Part shown: piece after piece, positions 33,901 to 44,354 of the stretch
How the letters are laid out: each line of letters begins with the position of its first letter
Numbering within the stretch: the stretch's first letter is position 1
Program-made: the position numbers and the translations under genes
Assembly (NCBI GenBank): GCA_028693235.1
Contig: JAQUVW010000001.1
Location: 186,001 to 250,000 of the forward strand
Origin: Candidatus Gastranaerophilales bacterium
GTDB taxonomy: Bacteria > Cyanobacteriota > Vampirovibrionia > Gastranaerophilales > Gastranaerophilaceae
DNA: 64,000 nucleotides
Reading direction: 5' to 3'
The notes under the pieces: generated by a model
What the model was told of the DNA's origin: nothing
Seen by the model: only the letters and a program-made list of their open reading frames with translations
Databases searched by the model: none

Positions 33901-35280
33901 ATGTCAAAGTTTAAATGTATTTTGGTTCATACGCCACAATTAGTTAAAAATATTCAAGATGGACATATCGCTTCAAATGTTAATTACTGTGCGATGGGGC
34001 TTTATTCATTAGCAAATGAACTGGAAAAAGAGGGCTTTAATGCTGAAATAATTCATCTGGGTATTGAAAAATATTTGGATAAAAAGTTTAAATTGAGCAA
34101 GTATGTGCGTGATAACGATATAAAATTCGTTGCTTTTTCTTTGCATTGGCATCCGCAATCTTTTGATGTCATTGAAAGTATTCGTATATTAAAAGAGCAA
34201 AATCCGAATGTGTTTGTTATGATTGGTGGATTTACCGCTTCTTATTTCGGGAGAGAAATTCTTGATTTGTTTCCATTTGTGGATACTGTTCTCAAAGGAG
34301 AAGGTGAAGCCCCAATTAAAATGCTGGCGAAAAAAGTTTGTTTGAAAGAGGTGGATTTTTCAGATATCCCAAATCTGTTTTGGCGTAAAAATGGTAGTGT
34401 GGTTTTGAATGATAAAAAGTTCGTTGCAAGCAATGAGGATTTGGATTCTTTTGAGTTTTTTGATATAAAAAAAATGAGAAATTATCAAAGCTATGCTAAA
34501 GTGCCCTTCTTTTTGGATTACGCCTTTGAAAATGCACTTGAACGACTTCCTATGTCAAGTCAGGGCGTTTGTATCGGCAGAGGCTGTGAGGGCAATTGTA
34601 CATGGTGTGGCGGTGGTGCTGATGCTATGAAATGCGTAACCGGTCGAGATTTCGTTTCTTATAGAAATGTAGAAAATATTTTAGACGAGATAAAAATGCT
34701 CAAAAAAGATTGTGGAATCGAGGTTTTTCGTTTTGCTTTTGACCCACAGCCTAAAAAAAGAGAATTTTTAATTAGATTGTTAAATAGAATTGCAGAGGAG
34801 TTCTCCGGTACTTTGAAAACTTCATTTACTTTAAACGGGCTTCCAGACAAGGTGTTTTTAGATGCTTATTCTAAAGCTTTTTCTCCCGATTCAATATTAG
34901 CAATCAGCCCTGAGTTTGCGAGTGAAGATTTAAGAAAATTTCACAAATCTTTCTTTTATACAAACAAGGAATTAGAAAATATTCTTGTTTATATGGAAGA
35001 ATTAAAGATAAAATCCGAGTTGTATTTTGCTATTTTACCTTGTGTTGATGAGGTTGAAAATGTAAAATCTGAAACTTATGCAAAAAAACTCAAAGAAAAA
35101 TATAAATATATTGATAAATATTATATTATCCCCATAATATATGAGCCTGCTGCACCTTGGACGATGAATCCTGAAAAATACGGGGTAGATTTCGTTCCGA
35201 AAAAGTTTATTGATTATTATAATTCTTCAAAAAATGTCGAAAATTCGTTTGAAAATATTGATGCGTTTTTATCTAATTGA
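33901..35280 (+). CDS. B12-binding-type radical SAM protein
   Basis: 459 residues from the ATG at 33901, which follows GGGAGA. The N-terminal 130 residues resemble a cobalamin-binding domain (SLHWHPQSFDVIESI, VFVMIGGFTASYF, KGEGEAPI). The radical SAM cluster motif is RGCEGNCTWCGG, a Cys-x3-Cys-x2-Cys arrangement. Such proteins methylate or rearrange small molecules, lipids or peptides. There is no obvious substrate gene nearby. Its end overlaps the broken GH8 gene on the other strand. Confidence 0.8.
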   Translation: MSKFKCILVHTPQLVKNIQDGHIASNVNYCAMGLYSLANELEKEGFNAEIIHLGIEKYLDKKFKLSKYVRDNDIKFVAFSLHWHPQSFDVIESIRILKEQNPNVFVMIGGFTASYFGREILDLFPFVDTVLKGEGEAPIKMLAKKVCLKEVDFSDIPNLFWRKNGSVVLNDKKFVASNEDLDSFEFFDIKKMRNYQSYAKVPFFLDYAFENALERLPMSSQGVCIGRGCEGNCTWCGGGADAMKCVTGRDFVSYRNVENILDEIKMLKKDCGIEVFRFAFDPQPKKREFLIRLLNRIAEEFSGTLKTSFTLNGLPDKVFLDAYSKAFSPDSILAISPEFASEDLRKFHKSFFYTNKELENILVYMEELKIKSELYFAILPCVDEVENVKSETYAKKLKEKYKYIDKYYIIPIIYEPAAPWTMNPEKYGVDFVPKKFIDYYNSSKNVENSFENIDAFLSN

Positions 35281-35554
35281 TTTTTTTTCATAGGCAAATT
35301 TAATAAATTCATCAATTTTTCCAATGGTTTCCTTGTCTTTTTTTGTTAAGTGTACAGGGCTGATAAAGTTGCCCCTCTGTTGTTGTTAAAGCTTTGATTT
35401 CACTGTCAATAATTCTGCCGTCTTTGCTCATGTAAGCAGCTTTGTATGCAATATATGCTTTTCTTGCATTAAAGTTAGGTAAGTCGTTTTGAGCCATTGC
35501 AATACCAAAAGAACAAATTGTTATTATAAATAACCAATTAATGAATTTTAACAT
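35269..35554 (-). pseudogene. Remnant of a GH8 (cellulase-like) gene
   Basis: An intact frame to 35312 gives 80 residues: a signal peptide, then AYIAYKAAYMSKDGRIIDSE and TTTEGQ, which resembles the beginning of family 8 glycoside hydrolases (dGRviD...SEGQ). After that the frame is nonsense, while the +1 frame reads RGNFISPVHLTKKDKETIGK and IDEFIKFAYEKK to 35269. I read it as the first and last parts of a GH8 gene with a large internal deletion and frameshift. It overlaps the end of the upstream BcsC-like gene, so they were an operon. Confidence 0.55.
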
Positions 35555-38117
35555 TTCTAAATCCTCTTATTATTACATTAGCAATAAATTGATTACGTTG
35601 GACGTCTGCGTAATTAAAGTATCTATATGCCACATTAACGTCAACGTGGTCGTTAATTTTGTAATTTATAAAGGCATTTGCACCCCAGATAAACAGTGAT
35701 TGTTTGGGATTTATTGCGTATTGCCAACCGACGTATCCCGCTGCTCCGTAGTTGAATTTTTTGTATTCCCCAAGGGCTGTAATGTTTACCGTGTTGGCAC
35801 TGAACCATGTGGGGCTCCAATATCCGCCATACAAATTGCCTTCATTATCAAAAATATCTAACAAGTTATATCTATAGCCTGCGTTGTAAGTGACTATATC
35901 TGTTGATATTTTTTTTATTTTTTCTTTTTTAGGCGTGTAATATAATAAATTGCCAAATCCGACCATTCCTTCCCAATAAGGATTGGTTCTTAAGTTTTGC
36001 CCATTCATAGACCCAAATCCGCCACGCCCGAAGGAGTAATATCTTTTTGGCATTTTTGCTTCGTATTCAAGGTAAACTTTGTTGTTTGCGACTTGCCCCG
36101 TGTAAATGCCGTTCAAATACATACCAACTGCGGATAGATAAGATTGTTGTACGTTATCTCTGGAAAACCCCAGTTTGAGATTGTATTTGTCGTTTGGGTA
36201 AAATTTTATCCAACTGTCTGTGTTTAACATTGCACCTGCATCTTGAAATATTTTCGCTCCGACATCTAGCTTGATTTCTTTGTTGGGGTCAATTCTTCCT
36301 TCGATACCGCCTCTGATTTCATTGGTTACATTGTTGTATTTTTCGTTTGTTGAGGGGTAAACTCCAGAACTGTAAATGATTATGTTGTAGTCGGTATAAC
36401 AGTTTAGATTGTCTATATATTTGGAGTTGCGAAATCCTATCTTGTCGTAATTTAATTTGAATTCTTCGCTTAATTTTTGTGTGAATAAGTCATAATTGGG
36501 ATTGAAAATATAAGCTTGAGCTCGCAGAACGTCGTTGTTTAGGTTGATACCTTCAGGGGTATTGATGCCTTTTATTGAATTTTTTGCATTTTCGTACATT
36601 TTCATTTCGTAGTACGTCTTTGCTTTTAAAATTTGAACTTTTTCGTTAGGTTGCATTTTATTCAATTCAGATAAAGTCTTTAAATCTTCAGTGTTAGCCA
36701 TATAACTGTCGATTATTCCAAGTCTTGCCGGTACAAATGAGGGGTTAACTTCTAACATTTTTTCAAAAAGATTTCTTGATTCGACAAATTCTTTTTTCTC
36801 CAAGGAAGCATAGGCATTTCCGAGTTGTGCGGATAAGTTGTTGGGTTCTTGATTTAAAATTTTTGAATAATATGCTTTTGCCTTTGAAAAATCATTATTT
36901 TCTCTTGCAATATTTGCAGAAGCCAAATGCCCGTCAACGCTTTCGAGTAAATCGTTATCCAGGGCTAGTTTGTAGGCTTCTTGGTGTTTTTCATTTGTAT
37001 TTAATATGTGTAAATATTTTTGAGCAATTTCTTTATTAGCTTGTTCTTTATATAGAGGAATAATAAGCAATTCCGCTTTGTCGTATTGCCCGGTTGCAAG
37101 ATATAAATCAATAAGCTTGAGTTTATATTCTTCTTTAGGACTTATCGTCGTGAGAGTTGTAAATATTATAATAGCTGGTTCATATTGCTTTTGAATAGTC
37201 AAAATATCTGCTTTTTGCAGCAGATATTTTTCATAGTTTGGCTTTTTCTCAAGTCCGATATTTAAGTATTTTAGAGCGTTTTCCCAATCCTTTTCGCCCA
37301 TTGAATATGTAATTCCTGAGTCAACAAATTCAAGATTAGTAGGGTCTTTAAAGATTAGGCTATCGATTATATTTAACGATTTTTTTAGTTGAGAATTTTT
37401 AAAATAAGAAAAAGCTAATATCTTTTGGTTTTCAATGGCTTTATCCTGCTTTTCGAGATATTTTATTGCCAGCGGATAATTTTCTTGTGCTAGTGCAACT
37501 CCAGATATTAGGTTTATGTATTTTTTGTTGGACGGTGATTTGTCTAGCAATTCAGATAAATATCTTTCAGCAAGTGGGAAATTCTTTTCCCTCAATGCTT
37601 TATACATCAAATCTTCTTTGGCTTTTAGTTTGTCTTTTTGATAATTGTTTTTCTTTCCAATTCGTTCAACAGATTTTTTTAGTTGCTTGATATTTTGTGC
37701 CTCGGAATGTTTTTGATGAGTTTCTGATGATTGCGTCGTGTGGACTATTTTGTTTTTTTCACGTTTAGCTTTATTCGCTTTCTCTGTTTCGGTCTTTGGG
37801 GCAATATCTTTGATTTTGGCTAAATATTGTTTGTTATGAGTTTTTTGGTATAAAATTGTATAAATTTCAATTGCTTTGTCGTAAAAATCGTGTCTTTCGC
37901 AAAATAGTGCATATTTAGTCAAAGCCGTTTCATCTTGAGGATAATAAAACAGAATTTTTTCATAGTTGAAAAATGCTGATTTGAAATCTTTTCTTGTTTC
38001 AGCATTTATTGCATTTTTTAAAAGGAGTGTTTTGTAATCTTTTTTATAACCAAAAGCAAAGGCAGGCGAAGTTATTGTTATAAAAAAAATTATCATACAA
38101 ATAATAAGTTTTTTCAT
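35538..38117 (-). CDS. TPR-repeat outer-membrane exporter, BcsC-like
   Basis: 859 residues. A signal peptide (MKKLIICMIIFFITITSPAF) is followed by a long series of TPR motifs from about residue 25 to 500, with a charged linker around 110-160. The C-terminal 300 residues look like a beta-barrel, with YGGYWSPTWFSANTVN resembling the GGYfSPq motif of BcsC and the last strand ending in a short aromatic/hydrophobic run. BcsC exports cellulose through the outer membrane. No BcsA synthase is in the window; the downstream GH8 gene is broken. It may serve another exopolysaccharide. Confidence 0.72.
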   Translation of the reverse strand: MKKLIICMIIFFITITSPAFAFGYKKDYKTLLLKNAINAETRKDFKSAFFNYEKILFYYPQDETALTKYALFCERHDFYDKAIEIYTILYQKTHNKQYLAKIKDIAPKTETEKANKAKREKNKIVHTTQSSETHQKHSEAQNIKQLKKSVERIGKKNNYQKDKLKAKEDLMYKALREKNFPLAERYLSELLDKSPSNKKYINLISGVALAQENYPLAIKYLEKQDKAIENQKILAFSYFKNSQLKKSLNIIDSLIFKDPTNLEFVDSGITYSMGEKDWENALKYLNIGLEKKPNYEKYLLQKADILTIQKQYEPAIIIFTTLTTISPKEEYKLKLIDLYLATGQYDKAELLIIPLYKEQANKEIAQKYLHILNTNEKHQEAYKLALDNDLLESVDGHLASANIARENNDFSKAKAYYSKILNQEPNNLSAQLGNAYASLEKKEFVESRNLFEKMLEVNPSFVPARLGIIDSYMANTEDLKTLSELNKMQPNEKVQILKAKTYYEMKMYENAKNSIKGINTPEGINLNNDVLRAQAYIFNPNYDLFTQKLSEEFKLNYDKIGFRNSKYIDNLNCYTDYNIIIYSSGVYPSTNEKYNNVTNEIRGGIEGRIDPNKEIKLDVGAKIFQDAGAMLNTDSWIKFYPNDKYNLKLGFSRDNVQQSYLSAVGMYLNGIYTGQVANNKVYLEYEAKMPKRYYSFGRGGFGSMNGQNLRTNPYWEGMVGFGNLLYYTPKKEKIKKISTDIVTYNAGYRYNLLDIFDNEGNLYGGYWSPTWFSANTVNITALGEYKKFNYGAAGYVGWQYAINPKQSLFIWGANAFINYKINDHVDVNVAYRYFNYADVQRNQFIANVIIRGFRNVKIH

Positions 38118-38207
38118 ACATCAGATTTTATACAAAAGTATAAAAATTATGCTTAGTATGATGGACTACTTATACTTGCTAATCTTTTTATATTAAAAAA
38201 ACAGATT

Positions 38208-39452
38208 TTAAAAAGTAATAATTTCTTCAAATATTTCAATTGCAAAATGGTCGGTCAAGCTGGATAAAAAATCGATAATAGCCTGTTTGTAGTCTTTTTC
38301 ATTAATTATTTGATAAATAGTTTCATTGCAACATTTGCGATATTGCTTTTTCTTTAAATCAATGTCGGAGTATTTTATTAGCCAATCTTCAAACTCTTTC
38401 ATAACGACAGGAAAATATTGATAATCCTTTTGCATCGCTTTTATGGTTTCTTCTCTTTTATAATAAGAGAGTAAAAAGTCAAAAATTGTGTTCAAAATTA
38501 ATTTTGAATATGCTTTAAATGGTTGTAAGCGTTTGTGCTCGCAAATATGGATATAGTTGAATTCTTTGATTTGATTCATCATCTCAAAGCGTTCTTTTGT
38601 GAAACTTAAGCCATCTTGAGGTGTAGAGTTCCAACATAAATCTTGAATAAATTCATACATTAAAACAGTTGTATTCACTTCTCCTAGCGGAAATTTTTTC
38701 TTTAAAAGATTTTCTGCAATTTGTTTTAGTTCTCGAGCTTGTTTTGGACCCAAAATCCCATAGGTAAAAGCATCTTCTATGTCCCTTCCCAAGTAAGCGA
38801 TTTTGTCTGATACTTTAACTACGCATCCTTCGTAAGTGAAAGGAGCATATATACCTTTTTCCATAGAGTCTAGTTGTATAACTTCACTACGAGGCTTTAG
38901 ATAGTTTTCATCAACTTCGCCGCAGTGAGAAATTATTGCATCACGAACTGCGTATGTTAAATTTAAATTATCTTGTTTTCCCATATAATTTGGTAGAGTT
39001 TCAATAAGATCAATAAATCGCAAAGAATTTTTTTCGTGCCAAAAACTTTTAGCGAGCCCATGTTTTAAAACTAATTCTTCAATTATTCTTTCACCTTGGT
39101 GCCCAAAAGGTGTATGACCTAAATCATGCCCCAATGCAGCAGCTTCAGCTAAATCGCTGTTGAGCCCCATTGTTTTGCATATTGCACGAGAAATTGACGC
39201 AACATGGTTTACATGCTCAATCCTTGTGCAAATTACGTCTTTATTCGTAGCAAAAAATACTTGAGTTTTATCTTTAAGTCTTCTATATGCAGTTGAGTGC
39301 ATTATTCTGTTGTTGTCACGTTCAAACTCAGAACGGATATCAAATTCTTTTTTTGAAAGTTTAGCAGGTCTTTTAATACAAATTTCCCATTTCGGATGAC
39401 CTTCAAAAATTGCTTCTTCTGTGAATTTTTTTAGTGCTGTCTTAAATGCCAC
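38208..39452 (-). CDS. dgt: dGTPase-like HD-domain phosphohydrolase
   Basis: 414 residues. HD-domain motifs: the first His in RIEHVNHVASISRAI, the His-Asp pair in ALGHDLGHTPFGHQGE, and the late Asp in VKVSDKIAYLGRDIED. Signature RIMHSTAYRRLKDKTQVFF is typical of deoxyguanosinetriphosphate triphosphohydrolase-like proteins, which hydrolyse dNTPs to nucleoside and triphosphate. Such enzymes influence the dNTP pool and phage resistance. No clear ribosome site directly upstream of the ATG. Stands alone. Confidence 0.88.
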   Translation of the reverse strand: MAFKTALKKFTEEAIFEGHPKWEICIKRPAKLSKKEFDIRSEFERDNNRIMHSTAYRRLKDKTQVFFATNKDVICTRIEHVNHVASISRAICKTMGLNSDLAEAAALGHDLGHTPFGHQGERIIEELVLKHGLAKSFWHEKNSLRFIDLIETLPNYMGKQDNLNLTYAVRDAIISHCGEVDENYLKPRSEVIQLDSMEKGIYAPFTYEGCVVKVSDKIAYLGRDIEDAFTYGILGPKQARELKQIAENLLKKKFPLGEVNTTVLMYEFIQDLCWNSTPQDGLSFTKERFEMMNQIKEFNYIHICEHKRLQPFKAYSKLILNTIFDFLLSYYKREETIKAMQKDYQYFPVVMKEFEDWLIKYSDIDLKKKQYRKCCNETIYQIINEKDYKQAIIDFLSSLTDHFAIEIFEEIITF

Positions 39453-39627
39453 TCTGCAAATCCTTATAAATACTTATTGTTATCTACATAATAGCATTAT
39501 TTTAAGCTTTTTTGTAGTCTTAAAAATGTTTTTGCATATTATTCACGATTGTGTTAAAAATATTGTGAAATAAATGACAGAACATAAAAAAAATGATATA
39601 ATAAGTGTTCAAATTACATTTAATTAA

Positions 39628-40995
<1,368 letters not shown>

Positions 40996-41020
40996 TTTTT
41001 TCTGATATTATTTCAAAATC

Positions 41021-41048
41021 AAAAGAGAGTCTAAAAAGACTCTCTTTT
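41021..41048. terminator. Bidirectional terminator between gdhA and the next gene
   Basis: AAAAGAGAGTCT and AGACTCTCTTTT form a 12-base stem with a 4-base loop; the T run works on both strands. Confidence 0.8.
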
Positions 41049-41067
41049 AGTGAATTAACATATTTAA

Positions 41068-42456
41068 TTATGCTTTTTTAAGTTTTTCTTCTTCAGCTTT
41101 TTTAATGTCATTAGCTACGTGGAAATCAGTGGTGCCGGTTTTATCTTTTCTGTATTTATAAACTACATTTGGTACAACATAACCGAGAACAAAACAGCAA
41201 GCAACCAGATTTGTCATAACAGAAGCTACTTTAAGTCCTTTTGTCTTTTTTAAGAATTTTTCAACTGTTTCGCCTGAATTTTTAAAGCTGTCGCCAATGT
41301 TTTTCAAATTGTCAGTTAAACCATGGATAGCGTCTTTTGAGATATATTTAGAAGTATCTACATCAAGAGTTTTTCCAACAGTAGAAACAATACCTGCTTT
41401 TTTTGCAGATTGGACAACTATATTGTCTGGGTTTTTCACAACAAAATCAAGAACATCTGTAATCTTAGATTCTTTACCGGGAACTTTGGCTAAATCTTGA
41501 GCCAATTTACCGTTAGGTAGTGAGTTTTTAAGTTCTTTAGACATTAATACTTGTATATCAAGGTCAATAGGCTTTTTCAAGAATTTTTTAGAGGCTGCAT
41601 TGATGCCTTTTTGTAGCACATTGCCCAGTCCATACATAAAGAACAAGAAAATACCTTCTTTAATAGCATGTTCAGTGAATTCGGTTTTATTTCTTGATTG
41701 AGCCAATCTTTCGGTAGTAATTCCTGCATCGATTAGTTTCATATTGTGAACAGGGTTGAACATAATTCCTTCAAGAACACTTTTGCCAAGACCTTTAAAT
41801 GCAGGATTTGTTTTTGGCTGAGCAGTTTTTTGTTGATTAGGTGAGAAATTTTCAATAGCGTTAAATGCAACGTTATTTTTGTAATGTTCATTTAAAAACT
41901 TTTGGTTTTCTTTTGAATGAGTCGCTTTTACGTTGATAGCAGGTTGTTCGGCTATAACTTCTTTTTCAACTCTATTTTTTGTTATTTTTTGTTTAGCCTT
42001 TGTCAAAGTGAAATAAGAGATTAATGTTAAAGCAGTAGCAGCAGCTACTTTTGCCATATATAATCCTTTAGTTTTTTTAACATTAACCAAAGAATCTTGC
42101 AAAGCATCTTTTACGGTTTGTTTAGCATTGGACATAAGTCCTTTTGCATTTTTTACAGCCCAAGCGGAATAATCCTTGTCTGCGATAATTCTCGGGTCGA
42201 CAGCAGGATTAAGCTTTGCAGCTTTGTAAGCGGTTTTATCAATTAATTTTTTAAAGAAAGGTATTCCACCAATCCAAATGGCTTGAGTTCCGAACTCATC
42301 AAGAGCTCTGTCTGTGCCTTCGACTTTTCCGCCTGCTTTGTATGAATAATATGTAAGACTGGCACTATCTACGCCGTCTTTTACCATTAAAGGTACTAGG
42401 GAGTTAGGGTTACCTAAAGTAGAAACTACTTTAGATGAAATTGCTGATATTGACAT
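41068..42456 (-). CDS. Lineage-specific membrane-associated protein
   Basis: 462 residues, Lys- and Ala-rich. Likely membrane segments at about 132-150 (AKVAAATALTLISYFTLTK) and near the C-terminus (VMTNLVACCFVLGYVVPNVVY), with amphipathic regions (AIKEGIFLFFMYGLGNVL). No family recognised. It has the same style as 32111-33187. GAAGGAA precedes the ATG. The 5' leader can fold into an 8-bp closing stem and a 6-bp inner stem just before the ribosome site, so translation may be regulated. Confidence 0.7.
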   Translation of the reverse strand: MSISAISSKVVSTLGNPNSLVPLMVKDGVDSASLTYYSYKAGGKVEGTDRALDEFGTQAIWIGGIPFFKKLIDKTAYKAAKLNPAVDPRIIADKDYSAWAVKNAKGLMSNAKQTVKDALQDSLVNVKKTKGLYMAKVAAATALTLISYFTLTKAKQKITKNRVEKEVIAEQPAINVKATHSKENQKFLNEHYKNNVAFNAIENFSPNQQKTAQPKTNPAFKGLGKSVLEGIMFNPVHNMKLIDAGITTERLAQSRNKTEFTEHAIKEGIFLFFMYGLGNVLQKGINAASKKFLKKPIDLDIQVLMSKELKNSLPNGKLAQDLAKVPGKESKITDVLDFVVKNPDNIVVQSAKKAGIVSTVGKTLDVDTSKYISKDAIHGLTDNLKNIGDSFKNSGETVEKFLKKTKGLKVASVMTNLVACCFVLGYVVPNVVYKYRKDKTGTTDFHVANDIKKAEEEKLKKA

Positions 42457-42470
42457 TTTTTTCCTTCTTT

Positions 42471-42544
42471 ACACAAATTGGGTATTACAAGCCCCAAACC
42501 AAGTTCATTAGTTCGACAATTGGGGTATTTGCCTTTATTTGTGT
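42471..42544 (-). promoter_or_regulatory. Foldable 5' leader of the 41068-42456 gene
   Basis: In the minus-strand RNA, ACACAAAT and ATTTGTGT (8 bp) close a region containing CCCCAA and TTGGGG (6 bp). The closing stem ends about 14 bases before the ATG, next to the ribosome site. The loop also holds two near-identical AATACCCCAATT / AATACCCAATTT segments, so alternative pairings are possible. Confidence 0.45.
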
Positions 42545-42661
42545 GTGTCGTCGGATATGATACATGTTTATTCTCCTATGTTATAGTATTTAAAACATTC
42601 GTGAACATTTTTTTTTGACAAAATTTGTTCGATTTTCTTTATATTGTAATTTTTTGAAACA

Positions 42662-42694
42662 AAAAACCTTCCAAAAAATATTTAGAAGGCTTTA
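42662..42694 (-). terminator. Weak minus-strand terminator
   Basis: CCTTC and GAAGG arms with six T on the minus strand. No minus-strand gene lies directly upstream of it, only the foldable segment at 42706-42779. Confidence 0.4.
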
Positions 42695-42705
42695 ATAAAA
42701 ATACG

Positions 42706-42779
42706 GAACACCAAAAAGTGTTTTGCAAATTTATGCAAAGCCTGTTAGTTAGTACGGAAACAGCGTTTTTGGTATGTTC
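42706..42779. other. Candidate structured RNA or hairpin element
   Basis: GAACACCAAAAA and TTTTTGGTATGTTC pair over about 12 bp and enclose two hairpins, TTTGCA/TGCAAA and CTGTT/AACAG, giving a three-way-junction layout of 74 bases. On the minus strand it is followed by a terminator, which suits a small RNA. No known RNA family recognised. Confidence 0.4.
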
Positions 42780-43063
42780 TTATTCTCATTAAAGTTTATC
42801 CTTAAATTTTTACATCTATTATTCAAACATGAATTTGAAAAAATGTCTAGATGTTAAGTGGATATATTTTTTTTTGTTAAGAATGTAGTAAGTTTAAGAT
42901 GTTTACAGGTGGCAGATTTCACGATTTGCGGTAAATTATGTGTTGAAATCACGATACAAACCTATTGATTGTGGGCATATAGAAAGTAGTTGGATTTTAT
43001 GTTTTTTGGAATAAGATTAGTTTTTTTTATCTAAGTTTAGGTTATTAATTAAGGAATATAAAA

Positions 43064-43684
43064 ATGAAAAAAGCATTTACTTTAGCGGAAGTATTGATGA
43101 CCCTTGTAGTCATAGGATTAGTCGCTGCTATGACAATTCCAACGTTGATGAATAATACAAATAATGAAGAGAACAAAGCGTCATTAAAAAAAGCATTGTC
43201 TACGTTGCAACAAGCTATAGATATGCAATATGCCCTAGATGGTGTTGATATAACTGTAAGCTCCGGTGCTAACGGTGGCGAAAATATGTACAATAATAAC
43301 AATGCTTTTAAAAAATATATGAATGTTGCGAAAACCGAGTTGTCATCTGCATCAACTTCAAATGCTTATGGTGCTGACGCTAGTGGTGGTTTGGTTATGA
43401 GAATGAATGACGGCTCAACCATAACCCTTTCTTATGGTTCAGCTTATATTGATACTAATGGTGAAAGAGGTCCAAATAAAGTAACAACTGATTATAAAAA
43501 TCCTAAAGATGGTTATTCTGTTAATTTTGGTAAAAAAACCAGCGGTAATTGGCCCAATGAAAAATATGCAGATAGACACTCTGTCATTCAATCAACTATG
43601 ACCGCAAGTGTTTTGACAGGTGCAAAAGTTACAAGTAGACCTTCTTTTGAGTCTTGTTTTGATGATTCTTCTTGGTGTCAATAA
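43064..43684 (+). CDS. Type IV prepilin-like (pseudopilin) protein
   Basis: 206 residues. The N-terminus MKKAFTLAEVLMTLVVIGLV is a class III signal: cleavage after Ala4, Phe at +1 and Glu at +5, followed by a hydrophobic helix that anchors or packs the subunit. The rest is a polar, Asn/Ser/Gly-rich globular domain with a C-terminal Cys pair (FESCFDDSSWC). Such proteins are assembled by type IV pilus or type II secretion machinery, which is not encoded in the window. AAGGA precedes the ATG; a strong terminator follows. Confidence 0.85.
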   Translation: MKKAFTLAEVLMTLVVIGLVAAMTIPTLMNNTNNEENKASLKKALSTLQQAIDMQYALDGVDITVSSGANGGENMYNNNNAFKKYMNVAKTELSSASTSNAYGADASGGLVMRMNDGSTITLSYGSAYIDTNGERGPNKVTTDYKNPKDGYSVNFGKKTSGNWPNEKYADRHSVIQSTMTASVLTGAKVTSRPSFESCFDDSSWCQ

Positions 43685-43690
43685 AAAATA

Positions 43691-43720
43691 AAAGAGAGTC
43701 TTCTTTAGACTCTCTTTTTT
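43691..43720. terminator. Terminator after the pseudopilin gene
   Basis: AAAGAGAGTCT and AGACTCTCTTT stem with T run on the plus strand and A run for the minus strand. It resembles the gdhA terminator. Confidence 0.82.
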
Positions 43721-44297
43721 AAAACCATTCTATTAACTTTTTTGATTCTCCGAAGTCGATATCTTTTGTTAATTCATTGTCCAAAAGATATTTCAAGCTG
43801 AAATTGAAAGATAACGGCTCTGTTTTTATGCCTGATTTTTTGAACATTTCTTTTGAAATGGTTTGTCTTTTAATGTCATAAACTTCGCTGTAATTTAGCC
43901 TGTCAGAAACACAACATGGTGCCGTGTATCCTCCGTTATCAGTGAAACATAAGAGCCCGTAGGTTCTGCAAATAATTCCTCGATAATTGTAAATCGCACA
44001 TTGCTTGTTAATTAAAAACGGGCAACAATAATAGCCTTTTGGGTTTTCGGTGTCAGGTCGTGCGAGTTTGTGTTTTACGTCAGATATATTTTGAATTATT
44101 ATATCCCTTTTTACTTTATCAAGTTTTGCGAGTCCTATTTTCATATAATCAAATTCAAGTTTTGACATGGGGTAATGTCCGGTCTCACAACAAATTGAAC
44201 ATCCTGCTTTACAATGAATGTATGCTTTTTGCGAGTCAAAGCTTTTTTTAATATGAGGCTCTAATTCAGCTAAGTACTTGATATATTTTTCAATCAT
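43719..44297 (-). CDS. YkgJ-family cysteine cluster protein
   Basis: 192 residues. Cysteines are arranged as CKAGCSICC in the N-terminal part and YCCPFL, CAIYNYRGIICRTYG and APCC later, the pattern of the YkgJ/FliB-like family of zinc- or iron-sulfur-binding proteins (UPF0153). Members are thought to be putative metal-cluster proteins, and some modify flagellin. No specific partner is visible. Convergent with the pseudopilin gene and divergent from the GtrA gene. Confidence 0.8.
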   Translation of the reverse strand: MIEKYIKYLAELEPHIKKSFDSQKAYIHCKAGCSICCETGHYPMSKLEFDYMKIGLAKLDKVKRDIIIQNISDVKHKLARPDTENPKGYYCCPFLINKQCAIYNYRGIICRTYGLLCFTDNGGYTAPCCVSDRLNYSEVYDIKRQTISKEMFKKSGIKTEPLSFNFSLKYLLDNELTKDIDFGESKKLIEWF

Positions 44298-44354
44298 AGA
44301 TATTATTGTACCTCTAATATTTACATTTTGCTTGGTTTTTACTATCCTTTTTGT

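Larger units (their letters stand above)
42545..43063. other. Noncoding region upstream of the pseudopilin gene
   Basis: About 520 bases without a credible gene. It contains a foldable 74-base segment, a weak minus-strand terminator, and a repeated TCACGAT around 42920-42955. The pseudopilin ribosome site AAGGA is at its right end. Confidence 0.45.

Noticed and set aside
33737-33943. 68-residue frame before the radical SAM gene
   Set aside because: It overlaps the true start of that gene and the operator; no ribosome site or motif.
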